Source: Planctomycetaceae bacterium (GTDB lineage: Bacteria; Planctomycetota; Planctomycetia; Pirellulales; PNKZ01). From it: a stretch of DNA of 64,000 bases. The notes beneath the pieces are model-generated. The model made no database searches. It saw only the letters and a program-made list of their open reading frames with translations, and had not been told where the DNA came from. The position numbers were made by a program, and so were the translations under genes. The stretch is taken from assembly GCA_016793115.1 (NCBI GenBank), contig JAEUIN010000323.1, positions 1 through 64,000 of the forward strand. The letters run 5' to 3'. This document shows positions 26,482 to 34,527 of this stretch, in pieces. Each line of letters opens with the position of its first letter. Position 1 is the first letter of the stretch.

Positions 26482-26503
26482 CGAAGTCGGAAGGGTTCGG
26501 GGA

Positions 26504-27418
26504 TCACGTGAACGCTTGGAAGCTTTCCATCAGCATACCGACGATCAGGTGCCAGCCGTCGATGAGGACGAACAACAGCAGCTTGAACGGCAGCGAGATC
26601 AAAACCGGCGGCAGCATCATCATGCCCATCGCAATGAGCACGCTGGAGACGACCATGTCGATGATCAGGAACGGCAAGTAGATTTGGAAACCGATCAGAA
26701 ACGCGGTCTTCAACTCGCTGAGCATAAAGGCCGGCAGCAGCGCGGCGAGCGGCACGTCGTCGTAAGTTTCCGGCGTCTTGTCGGGCGCGGAATACTGCAT
26801 GAACAGCCAGACGTCGTCGGCGTTGCCGCAGCGTTCGATCTGCAAGCTCATGAAGCGGCGGATGGGCGCGATGCCGCGCGACCAGGCCTGATCCATGCCG
26901 ATCTGGTGATTCGTATACGGCACGATCGCTTCGTCGTACGTCTGTTTCCAAACAGGCGTCATCACGGCCAAGGTGATGAACAGCGCAAGCGACGTGAGCA
27001 CTTGGTTCGGCGGCAGCTGCTGCGTGCCGAGCGCTTGTCGCAATAAGCCGAGCACGACCAACACGCGGACGAAGCAGGTCGTCATCATCAGTAAGGCCGG
27101 CGCCAAGCTGATCACGGTCAGCAGCAGCATGACCTGGAGCGCCGACGTCAGGCCTTCGGGGCTCGTCCACCGGCCGGGTCCGCCGAGCAATTCGGGAGGC
27201 AACGCGAGCCGGGCCGGACTGTTCGACGACTCCTGCGCGGCGACGTGCTCCACCGAGACGGCGAACGCGAGGAAGAGAGCTAGCGCAACGAATAGGATCG
27301 CCTGCCGCACGAAGCGCCGCGGCGTCGAGCGAGGTAATTGGTCGTGCGCCCGCGGCGACTCGCCTGCGGCTAACGATCGGCGCGGCGCGATCGAGATTCG
27401 ATTCGACGACTTAGGCAA
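26504..27418 (-). CDS. fliP: Flagellar export gate protein FliP
   Basis: 304 residues from a TTG at 27418. This start has a strong GGAGGA site 6 nt upstream and overlaps the fliO stop by 8 bp. The open frame extends further but only as antisense-like Arg-rich sequence within fliO. A cleavable signal peptide (hydrophobic stretch ending VEHVAA|QES) is typical of FliP. Family blocks seen: VLLGLLRQALGTQQLPPNQVL-like segment, NQIG-like HQIG, and the C-terminal IDMVVSSVLIAMGMMMLPPVLISLPFK block. It forms the pentameric core of the export gate. Confidence 0.93.
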   Translation of the reverse strand: MPKSSNRISIAPRRSLAAGESPRAHDQLPRSTPRRFVRQAILFVALALFLAFAVSVEHVAAQESSNSPARLALPPELLGGPGRWTSPEGLTSALQVMLLLTVISLAPALLMMTTCFVRVLVVLGLLRQALGTQQLPPNQVLTSLALFITLAVMTPVWKQTYDEAIVPYTNHQIGMDQAWSRGIAPIRRFMSLQIERCGNADDVWLFMQYSAPDKTPETYDDVPLAALLPAFMLSELKTAFLIGFQIYLPFLIIDMVVSSVLIAMGMMMLPPVLISLPFKLLLFVLIDGWHLIVGMLMESFQAFT

Positions 27419-28139
27419 CGTCGTCCTCCTCCGCGCGAGGCGCGGGGCGGCCGGCGGCGGCGAACGTCTCGCGGCCCGGCCGTTCGCGGAAGAAACCGTC
27501 GACGACGTCGCGAAACGAGCGCGTCGCGCCGTGCGGATCGTTCTGGGCGCATAAGCCTGCGAGGCGATCAACTTCGAGCGGATCGGTCACTTCGGCGATG
27601 ACATGCGCCCCGGCCGCGGAAAAGCTGACCAGCACAAGCTTATTGCCGACGCGCAACAATTGTCCTTGTTGCCGAGCCGGGAAGGGAATTCTGCCGAGTG
27701 TTTCGACCGCCTCCTTCGGCAGCGTGCGATTCTGCTGCGGCAAACTGCGACGCATGATCCACGCGGCAATCAGAAACAGGCCGAGCACGACGACGAGGCT
27801 GCCGACGACGCCGAGCATGCCGGAGCCTGCGGGGCGCGATTTCGCATCGGAGTCGCCGCCGGGAGGGGCGAGCTTGGATGAAGGCTTGGAGGCGGGCGCT
27901 AGGGGCCGGCTGCTAGGCGCGAGTTCAGACCGAGCGGGCGACGCCGTGGATGTATACGTGGTCTGAGCGGCTTCGGCGGCGTTGACGCTCGACGTGAAGG
28001 GGCCGCCCGCTTGTTGCACGGCGTACGGCGGTTCGGCCGGAGCGGCGGTTTGCGCAGCGGCGCTCGGCAGGTCGAGCCCGGACGGCGCAAGGCCCGCGAG
28101 CGCAAGAGCGACGACGGCGATCGACCGGAGAGTTCGCAT
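27411..28139 (-). CDS. fliO: FliO-like flagellar assembly protein
   Basis: 242 residues from the ATG at 28139 with GGGAGG at 8 nt. Signal-like N-terminus, an Ala/Ser/Pro-rich periplasmic stretch (about 35-105), one transmembrane helix (MLGVVGSLVVVLGLFLIAAWIM) and a FliO-type beta domain (ETLGRIPFPARQQGQLLRVGNKLVLV). FliO helps assemble the FliP ring. Part of the low-complexity stretch is coded by GCTAGG-type repeat DNA (27894-27921). Confidence 0.85.
   Translation of the reverse strand: MRTLRSIAVVALALAGLAPSGLDLPSAAAQTAAPAEPPYAVQQAGGPFTSSVNAAEAAQTTYTSTASPARSELAPSSRPLAPASKPSSKLAPPGGDSDAKSRPAGSGMLGVVGSLVVVLGLFLIAAWIMRRSLPQQNRTLPKEAVETLGRIPFPARQQGQLLRVGNKLVLVSFSAAGAHVIAEVTDPLEVDRLAGLCAQNDPHGATRSFRDVVDGFFRERPGRETFAAAGRPAPRAEEDDVA
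27894..27921. repeat. GGCGCTAGG-type repeat inside fliO
   Basis: GGGCGCTAGG and GCTAGGCGCG units lie in frame within fliO and code for part of its Ser/Pro/Ala-rich linker. They are related to the copies at 25262-25286. Confidence 0.45.
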
Positions 28140-28174
28140 GGCCCGCCCCTCCCTTGGCGCGCCGGCGACGGGGT

Positions 28175-28879
28175 TCACCCCGCCGCGGCCTGTTCGCTTT
28201 GGATGAGTTCGGCGACGCGGACGCAGAAGTTGTCGTTGAGCACGAGCACTTCGCCGCGGGCGATCAAGCGGCCGTTGACGTAGATATCGACCGGGTCGCC
28301 GGCCAGCTTGTCGAGCGACACCACGGAACCGCGCCGCAGTTTGAGCACGTCTTCCAGGTACATGTGCGTGCGACCGAGCTCGATCTTCAGATCGAGTTCG
28401 ACGTCGCGCACGAGCTCGATCGTGGCCGCTTCGGTCGAAGCCGGAGCGCCGGTGAAGTCTTCGAAGCGAAACGTCGTCGCCCCCTCCGGCAGGTCGACGT
28501 GGTTCGGTTCGGCGACGGAAGCCAAGGCCCGCTCGGCGTGGCTGAGCAGCAGTTCGATATCGGCTTGAGGGATCGGGCTGTCGTGCGCGCCGGCCGGCGG
28601 AGCAGCGGGTCGAGCCGGTTGAGGACCGGCCGTTTTCTTCGCCGCCGCCGGGCGCTTCTGCGCGCCGAGCAAAGCGTCGATATCCGCCTGGCTGAGCATG
28701 CCGGCTTCTTCGGCGGGTGGGGCGGCCGAGGCGGAGACGTTCGGCGGGGGCGCCGCAGGTTGACCGGCGGCGGGAGCGGCCGGCTTAGCCGATTCCGCTC
28801 CGGGCAGATTGCCTTCGCGCGCGGCGCGGAGCAGTTCTTCGATCTCGTCTTGGCTGACCTGCTTGTCGTCGTCGGCCAT
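28175..28879 (-). CDS. fliN: FliN-type C-ring protein with three FliM-like motifs
   Basis: 234 residues, much longer than a typical FliN (about 110-140). The C-terminus (155-230) is the SPOA domain of the flagellar switch (VELDLKIELGRTHMYLEDVLKLRRGSVVSLD). The N-terminal half is Ala/Pro-rich and carries three copies of SQ[DA][ED]I[ED]xLL-like sequence at 8-19, 62-73 and 103-114. This is the motif by which FliM (and FliY) N-termini bind phosphorylated CheY. No fliM lies between fliL and fliN, where it is usually found. It may therefore take over the FliM signalling role (inference). Confidence 0.92.
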   Translation of the reverse strand: MADDDKQVSQDEIEELLRAAREGNLPGAESAKPAAPAAGQPAAPPPNVSASAAPPAEEAGMLSQADIDALLGAQKRPAAAKKTAGPQPARPAAPPAGAHDSPIPQADIELLLSHAERALASVAEPNHVDLPEGATTFRFEDFTGAPASTEAATIELVRDVELDLKIELGRTHMYLEDVLKLRRGSVVSLDKLAGDPVDIYVNGRLIARGEVLVLNDNFCVRVAELIQSEQAAAG

Positions 28880-28960
28880 GGATTCCGTTCCTTACCGCCG
28901 AACCACGTTCTTGCGGTGCGGCGGAAAGGCGTCGTCCTAACGCCCGCGCGACAACCGAGA

Positions 28961-29500
28961 CTACTGTTCCAAGAACGTGAACTCGGCGAACATCACTCCT
29001 TCGAGCAACGGCTTGCCGAGCGCCTTGTTGGTTGTCTCTAAAATCTTACGTTTGATCAACCCCAATCCCGGGTCGGTGAGGTCGTTCATTTCGGCGCTGC
29101 GAATGATGGCCATCACGTTGTCGCGGACGCGATTTTTCTTCGCTTCGTAGATGTGCTTGAACTCTTCCGCCTTCTCTGCCGGCACCATGCCGAAAAGGTG
29201 GAACTCAATCCGGAGCGTGATGCTCGAGGCCGGCTGAAACGAGGTGATCTTGTACTCTTCGAGATCGATCTCGGCGAGCTCGGCGTCGTGTTCGTCGTGG
29301 TATTCCGGTTCCGGCGGCTTGGCGGCCAAGGCCTCGCGCGCGGCCTTGGCGTTGTCTTCCACGCTGGGCATGAGCATGAAGGCGGCGACCCCTTCGCCGG
29401 TCACGACGGCGATGACTATCAGTGCCGGCACCAGTTTGGAAATGAGACCGCCCCCTTTGGGTGCGGCATGTCCGGCCGGTTCTTCTTTGTGGGCGCTCAT
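28961..29500 (-). CDS. fliL: Flagellar stator-associated protein FliL
   Basis: 179 residues. One transmembrane helix (about 20-44) after a short cytoplasmic tail, an acidic linker, then the periplasmic FliL domain with the conserved ...AIIRSAEMNDLTDPGLGLIKRKILETTNKAL block and an LLEGVMFAEFTFLEQ end. FliL surrounds the MotAB stator and modulates its activity. It lies downstream of motB and upstream of fliN, with no fliM between. Confidence 0.9.
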   Translation of the reverse strand: MSAHKEEPAGHAAPKGGGLISKLVPALIVIAVVTGEGVAAFMLMPSVEDNAKAAREALAAKPPEPEYHDEHDAELAEIDLEEYKITSFQPASSITLRIEFHLFGMVPAEKAEEFKHIYEAKKNRVRDNVMAIIRSAEMNDLTDPGLGLIKRKILETTNKALGKPLLEGVMFAEFTFLEQ

Positions 29501-29600
29501 AGGGAGACAACGACGAGAAAGCGACGAAAGGCGCAGCCGCCCGCCGGCGCGCTCTAACGATAGCGTAGCTCAGGCTTAGCGCTCGTCGGTCGACTTCTCC

Positions 29601-30287
29601 TTAGGGCCGGGCGGCGGCCGCAGCGGCCGCATTTTCGTAATCTTCCGCAAATTCGTTCAGCAAAAACGCCTCGACTCGAGCGTTTTCCCGCCTGCGCAGC
29701 GGGTCGTCGCCGACGACGACGCTCGGCTCGTTCGCCCCGGCGACCGAAAGCCGCATTCGCCCCGGCTCGACGCCCGCGGCCACGGCGATCTCAAACGCCT
29801 TGCGGCACCGCGCGTAGGCCAAGTCCCAATGGTCGCGATAGGGGGAATCGTCGGGAAGCGGGCGGCGCGTCGTGTGCCCGCGGATCTCGATCTTCTGCGC
29901 TTTGCCGAGGAATTGTTGGCAGACGAACTGCAGTTTCTCCACTTGGTCGTCGCTCAATTCGGCGGTGTTTTCGTCGAACACGACGGAGCCGCCGATCATC
30001 GCGTGCCGACCTGTGCGTACTCCTTCGATTCGGGCCGCCGTGCCGAGCGGCGCCTCCATCTTCGCGCCGCGCGGTCGATGGAGGCCCGGCTCGTCTCGCC
30101 GCTCTTTGCCGAACTGCTCGTTCATCGCTTCCACGGCCTGCACCACGCGCGGCTCGCTTTTCAATTCGCTCATCGAGACGAGCATCACGAAAAACGTCAG
30201 CAGCAGCGACATCAGGTCGCCGTAGGTCAGCAACCAGTCGGGCGCGCCGGCGACGGGAGTTTCGTCGTGAGGAAGCATCGCGGTCAC
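29601..30287 (-). CDS. motB: Flagellar motor protein MotB
   Basis: 228 residues. The GTG start overlaps the motA stop (GTGA). The single N-terminal helix carries the proton-channel aspartate in LTYGDLMSLLLTFF (D24). After a plug region, the C-terminal OmpA-type peptidoglycan-binding domain (about 90-210) shows IEIRGHTTRRPL, the YARCRKAFEIAVAAGV helix and a RRRENARVEAFLL end. It anchors the stator to the cell wall. Confidence 0.93.
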   Translation of the reverse strand: MTAMLPHDETPVAGAPDWLLTYGDLMSLLLTFFVMLVSMSELKSEPRVVQAVEAMNEQFGKERRDEPGLHRPRGAKMEAPLGTAARIEGVRTGRHAMIGGSVVFDENTAELSDDQVEKLQFVCQQFLGKAQKIEIRGHTTRRPLPDDSPYRDHWDLAYARCRKAFEIAVAAGVEPGRMRLSVAGANEPSVVVGDDPLRRRENARVEAFLLNEFAEDYENAAAAAAARP

Positions 30288-31114
30288 ACCAACACGTCTT
30301 CTTCGACTTCCGGGCGCACACGCGGCCGCCGCAGCGCTTCACGCTCGCCGGCCGGCAAATACATCCCCAGCCGCTGTTCGATCAAACGCGGGTTGTCGCC
30401 CGATTGAATGCCGAGAATGCCTTTGACCACGATCTCCATGTCGATCAGCTCTTGTTTGTTCAAGTAGCTGAGCTTGTCGGCCAGCGGCAAGCACACGCCG
30501 TTGGCGAGCAGCGCGCCGTAGAGCGTGGTGAGCAGGGCCACGGCCATGCCGGGGCCGATGGCGTCGGGATCGTTCATGTTGCCGAGCATCATCACGAGTC
30601 CGACCAAGGTGCCGATCATGCCGAACGCAGGCGCGTACTTGCCCACGGTGTCGAGCGCGCCTTTGCCGATCGTATGGCGACGAGCGGTGGCCTCGATTTC
30701 GGTGCGTAGCGATTCTTCGAGAATCTCCGGTCGCGTCCCGTCGACGGTCATGCGGACGCCCGTGACGATGAACGGGTTTTCGATCTCCGCCGTATGCGCT
30801 TCCAGGGCGAGCAACCCGTCGCGTCGGGCGACTTCGGCAAGTTCGACGAGCACGCCGATCGTCGCCGCCGAATCGGGCGGACGCCGCACCACGGCGGCGC
30901 GATAGACCCCGCCGAGGTTGAGCACCGTCTTGAGCGGGTAGGCGATCAGCAGCGTGGCCAAGCTGCCGCCGACGACGCAGACGATCGACGCGTAGTCGAC
31001 GAACGCCCCCGCGCTGCCCCCGCCGGAGGCGGCGGCATAGACGACGGCGAACACGACGAGCACGAGGCCCATCAACGTGCCGATTTCAAGTCCCCACGAG
31101 CGGAACTTCATCAT
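30284..31114 (-). CDS. motA: Flagellar motor protein MotA
   Basis: 276 residues from the first ATG of the ATGATG at 31114, which has GGAAGGA upstream and overlaps the flbD stop. Four hydrophobic helices with the MotA pattern: MGLVLVVFAVVYAA, SIVCVVGGSLATLLIAYP, YAPAFGMIGTLVGLVMML, and GPGMAVALLTTLYGALLANGV. The cytoplasmic loop (VARRDGLLALE...) keeps the charged residues that contact FliG in other species. The protein forms the stator pentamer with MotB. Confidence 0.94.
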   Translation of the reverse strand: MMKFRSWGLEIGTLMGLVLVVFAVVYAAASGGGSAGAFVDYASIVCVVGGSLATLLIAYPLKTVLNLGGVYRAAVVRRPPDSAATIGVLVELAEVARRDGLLALEAHTAEIENPFIVTGVRMTVDGTRPEILEESLRTEIEATARRHTIGKGALDTVGKYAPAFGMIGTLVGLVMMLGNMNDPDAIGPGMAVALLTTLYGALLANGVCLPLADKLSYLNKQELIDMEIVVKGILGIQSGDNPRLIEQRLGMYLPAGEREALRRPRVRPEVEEDVLV

Positions 31115-31344
31115 GCGGCCCGTCCTTCCGACGCCGTTCGAGTCGCCGCGCGCGGCGCGGGTATCCATTGCTTGGCCCGCTGATATTCCAGGCAAAGTCG
31201 CAACACTTCGTCCATCGATTCACGGACGACGATCCGCTCGCCCTGCGACATCGTGACGAACGTGTCGGGCCGGGCTTCCACATAGCGCACCATCTCCGCG
31301 TTGAGCAGAAACGGCTCGCCGGCAAGATTGGTGACTTTGATCAT
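31111..31344 (-). CDS. flbD: FlbD/SwrD-family flagellar protein
   Basis: 77 residues. Matches the small FlbD (SwrD) family by its start MIKVTNLAGEPFLLNAEMVRYVE, TFVTMSQGERIVVRESMDEV and length. In Bacillus the homologue raises stator torque (family knowledge). It is placed between flgE and motA and translationally coupled to motA (ATGA). Confidence 0.9.
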   Translation of the reverse strand: MIKVTNLAGEPFLLNAEMVRYVEARPDTFVTMSQGERIVVRESMDEVLRLCLEYQRAKQWIPAPRAATRTASEGRAA

Positions 31345-31422
31345 AAGTTAGACTGGAAACGAGACCCTGAAACGCGAAGCGCGAGGCCGGTCGTTGAATC
31401 GACTTTTATCTGCGGCCAATCG

Positions 31423-33870
31423 CTACCGCCGCAGGTTCAACAGTTCATCCAAAAGTTGCTGCGCCGCCGTGATCACGCGGGCATTGCCGCGGTATTGCGT
31501 CGACGCCGAGATGAGATCGATCAAGCTCTTCGAGATGTCGGTGTTGGATTGCTCGATCGCACCGGCGACGACGGTGCCGATGCCCTGCTCGCCCGGATTG
31601 CCGAGCACGGGCAGGCCCGAGTTCACGGCGGTCGCGAAGAGGTTTTGGCCGCGTTGATCCAAGCCGGACGGGTTGGCGAAGCGCGCCAAACGAATCTGGC
31701 CCAAGTCGCGTTCGGTGCCGTTGTCGAACACGCCGCGAATCTTGCCGTCTTCGCCGATGAGGAAGCTGGTGAGCTTGCCGGGCGGGAAGCCGTCTTGTCG
31801 CGTCGCCGCCAGAGAACTCTTCGTCGCCGCCAAACCGGAAAGCTGGTTGAAATCCAGTCCGAATTCCAAGGGGGACGTCGAAGGAATGTTCTCGCGCGAG
31901 ATCGCGACCGAATTGCTCGTCGACGACAGAAATTTGCCTTCGCCGTTGAAGCGAATCTCGCCGGTGCCGACGGCGATGTTGTTGCCGGTCGCCGGGTCGT
32001 TGTCGCCTGAGTCGGCGAACCAACGATAGACCGTTTCGGTTCCCGTGCGCGATTCGAGCACCGTGGTGACGCGGACCGAGAGCGGAATGCCCAACGAGTC
32101 GTAGACGACGAAGTCGGCGACGGCGCTCTGTCCCTTGGCCGCTTGCGACGACGTGTAGCCCATGTTCACCTGCGACGTGCTGGTCGAACCGTCGGGCGTG
32201 AACTGCATGCCGGAGAGGCGGATTTCGAGCTTATTGTCGGTTCCCTTGTTGCCGGTGAACTGAATTCGGCTGTCGCCCGTGATGGTGCCGCCTTCGTTGC
32301 CGTCGACGGCTTGAATACCCATCGACTCTTCCATGAAGTCGACCAAGTTTTGCACTGTCGTCCCGCTGTTGATACTGAGATCTTTGCTCGTCAGCGCGCG
32401 ATCGCCCTTACGGCCGGTGAAGGTGAACGTGCCGTCTTGGAACGTCGCGCCCGGCTGAAACGCCTTCACATAGTTCGAGCCGTCGCGGTAGACGAGATTT
32501 TCGAGCGTCATGCCGAGCGAGATCGGCGGGCCGTCGAGATTGATTTTGTTGGTCGCCACATTGATCGAGGTGTCGCTCGCGCCGTCGATATAGGTCGTCG
32601 CGCCCGCTCCCGCGGTGAGCGTGGCGATGCGAAACTGCTCCGTCGGCTGGCTCGCCGTGTCGGACAGACTGCGATAAATTCGCACCGAATCGTATTCCGG
32701 CGGCGCGCCGCCGGGCGGCTGCGGGATGTTCTTCAGCAGCACCTCTTGTCCGGCGACCGACACGGCTTGCGGGCCGATCATGCTCGTCGGCCGGCTCTCA
32801 AGACCGGAAATCGAGTTGTACCAGGTGACGTAGTAGCTGTAGCTGCCGATGGCGAGCGTTCCTTCGGTGAGCGTCGCCGGAGTGCCGACGGGGGGAGCCG
32901 GCGGCGGCTGGTTGGCGACGTCGCTATACGTCGCGGTGCCCCCCGCGACGTCGGCGATGTACTCGTAGGTAAACGTCGGCCCCGTGCCTGCGGCGCGATA
33001 GATCCGCTTGGTCGCAAAGTCGGGCGGAGCGGTCGGCAGACCCGTGAAGTCGACCGTATCGGTAGCGGGATTCGTCACCGTGATCGGTCCGATGTCCGTC
33101 GTGGCCGGGCTCTCGTTGCCGTTGGCGTCGACGAACACGAGCTTGTAGCGATAGGTTCCGGTCGGCACCGCGCCGGAGCCCGACGTGCTCGTCGCCGTGC
33201 CGATGCCGACGGTCGTCGGCGCATTGACCGTAGCGAGCGAGTTGGCCGGCAAATCGGTCGGCACGCCTTTCGAGCCGTCGCTGAAGACGCGACTCTGGAT
33301 GATCTCGGCCGTGTCGGCCAAGTCGCCCGTGGGGCTGAGCGTACCTTCAAGAAAGACGTTCTGCGTGGCTTTGGCGACGGCGGCCGAGCCGAGCGGAATC
33401 GTCAGGGGCTGCAGTGTCGTGGCTTGAATCTGAAAGTTGTCGTCGATGCCGAAGCCGAGCAGACGCTCGCCGCCGGAACTCACCAATTGGCTTTGCGAGT
33501 TGAGTTCGAATTTACCGTTGCGCGTGTAGAGTTGTTCGCCGGTGCTGCTCCGCACGACGAAGAATCCGTCGCCCTGCAACGCCAGATCGGAGGGATTCGA
33601 GCTGATCGCGATCGTGCCCTGGGAGAATTCGGTGCGAATCGCGCCGACCTGCACGCCGAGACCGATTTGCTTCGGGTTCGTGCCGCCCTGCGTGTCCGTC
33701 GGCGCGGAACCCAAGCTCAACGTCTGCAGAAACTGGGTGGTAAAGACCGCTTCCGACTTCTTGAACCCGATCGTGTTCGAGTTGGCCACGTTGTTGCCTG
33801 CGACGTCGATCGTCGTTTCGCTGGCTTGCAAGCCGGTGACCGCCGTGTTGAAGACTGAAGACAAACCCAT
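31423..33870 (-). CDS. flgE: Flagellar hook protein FlgE with inserted Fn3-like repeats
   Basis: 815 residues against roughly 400-450 in enterics. The N-terminus (LSSVFNTAVTGLQASETTID, NNVANSNTIGFKKSEAVF) and C-terminus (FANPSGLDQRGQNLF, TDISKSLIDLISASTQYRGNARVI) are canonical hook rod-forming helices. Between about 215 and 440 lie two tandem repeats of roughly 105 residues, each with a Y-x-Y strand, a G-x-ES turn, a kRIYR strand and a terminal TYxD. They resemble fibronectin type III modules. The family forms the universal joint; the inserts would project on the hook surface (inference). GGAAGGGG precedes the ATG. Confidence 0.94.
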   Translation of the reverse strand: MGLSSVFNTAVTGLQASETTIDVAGNNVANSNTIGFKKSEAVFTTQFLQTLSLGSAPTDTQGGTNPKQIGLGVQVGAIRTEFSQGTIAISSNPSDLALQGDGFFVVRSSTGEQLYTRNGKFELNSQSQLVSSGGERLLGFGIDDNFQIQATTLQPLTIPLGSAAVAKATQNVFLEGTLSPTGDLADTAEIIQSRVFSDGSKGVPTDLPANSLATVNAPTTVGIGTATSTSGSGAVPTGTYRYKLVFVDANGNESPATTDIGPITVTNPATDTVDFTGLPTAPPDFATKRIYRAAGTGPTFTYEYIADVAGGTATYSDVANQPPPAPPVGTPATLTEGTLAIGSYSYYVTWYNSISGLESRPTSMIGPQAVSVAGQEVLLKNIPQPPGGAPPEYDSVRIYRSLSDTASQPTEQFRIATLTAGAGATTYIDGASDTSINVATNKINLDGPPISLGMTLENLVYRDGSNYVKAFQPGATFQDGTFTFTGRKGDRALTSKDLSINSGTTVQNLVDFMEESMGIQAVDGNEGGTITGDSRIQFTGNKGTDNKLEIRLSGMQFTPDGSTSTSQVNMGYTSSQAAKGQSAVADFVVYDSLGIPLSVRVTTVLESRTGTETVYRWFADSGDNDPATGNNIAVGTGEIRFNGEGKFLSSTSNSVAISRENIPSTSPLEFGLDFNQLSGLAATKSSLAATRQDGFPPGKLTSFLIGEDGKIRGVFDNGTERDLGQIRLARFANPSGLDQRGQNLFATAVNSGLPVLGNPGEQGIGTVVAGAIEQSNTDISKSLIDLISASTQYRGNARVITAAQQLLDELLNLRR

Positions 33871-33966
33871 GACTAACCCCTTCCGTGAGAATCTCGCGGT
33901 CGAACGAAAACCGACCGTTTAACTTCTGTTGAATAGATCGTTCGAACTGGTCTTTGATGCTTGCCC

Positions 33967-34473
33967 TTACGCCGCGGCCGAATCCGTCGTCTCGCTCGCA
34001 GCCGTGTCGGTACCGGTATCCGTCCCGGTATCCGTCCCGTCGGTCGCTTCCGGCGGCAGGATGAGACGTACGTTGTTGAGCGAGATCGATTCCTCGCCGA
34101 CGATCAACCGCGGCACTCCGCCCACGATCGTCACCGATTCCACTTCGCCGGTCACGTCTTTTCCTTTGTCGTTGAGGCCGACGATCGTCTTGCCGATCAG
34201 CGAGCCGGCGTTCGATAAGTTTTGCCCGAGCAACACGGCGTCGAGCGTCGTGTTGAGCTTCTCCGTCGAGTTCAGGCTTTGCATCTGGCTCATCTGCTGC
34301 AAAATCTGAGCGTTGTCCATCGGATTGAGCGGGTCTTGATTCTGCAGTTCGGCGACCATCATTTTGATGAAGTCTTCGATTTGCAGGTCTTCGAACTTGT
34401 CCGTGTTGGCTTTGTATCTCGACAAGTCGGCCGGATCGCTCGAAGGCTTCGTGCTGATCGCGTCGGTCGCCAT
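33967..34473 (-). CDS. flgD: Hook-capping protein FlgD
   Basis: 168 residues, short for FlgD. The N-terminal signature is clear: FIKMMVAELQNQDPLNPMDNAQILQQMSQMQSL in part, followed by LGQNLSNAGSLIGKTIVG. Only a small beta domain follows, and the protein ends in an acidic Thr/Asp/Gly tandem (GTDTGTDTGTDT) coded by a 12-bp DNA repeat. It caps the growing hook and recruits FlgE. It sits directly upstream of flgE, as is common. Confidence 0.92.
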   Translation of the reverse strand: MATDAISTKPSSDPADLSRYKANTDKFEDLQIEDFIKMMVAELQNQDPLNPMDNAQILQQMSQMQSLNSTEKLNTTLDAVLLGQNLSNAGSLIGKTIVGLNDKGKDVTGEVESVTIVGGVPRLIVGEESISLNNVRLILPPEATDGTDTGTDTGTDTAASETTDSAAA

Positions 34474-34527
34474 AAAGTGCCTCGTTCGTATTCGTCGTCG
34501 GGGGAAGTGTGCTACTTAGCGCTCGGC

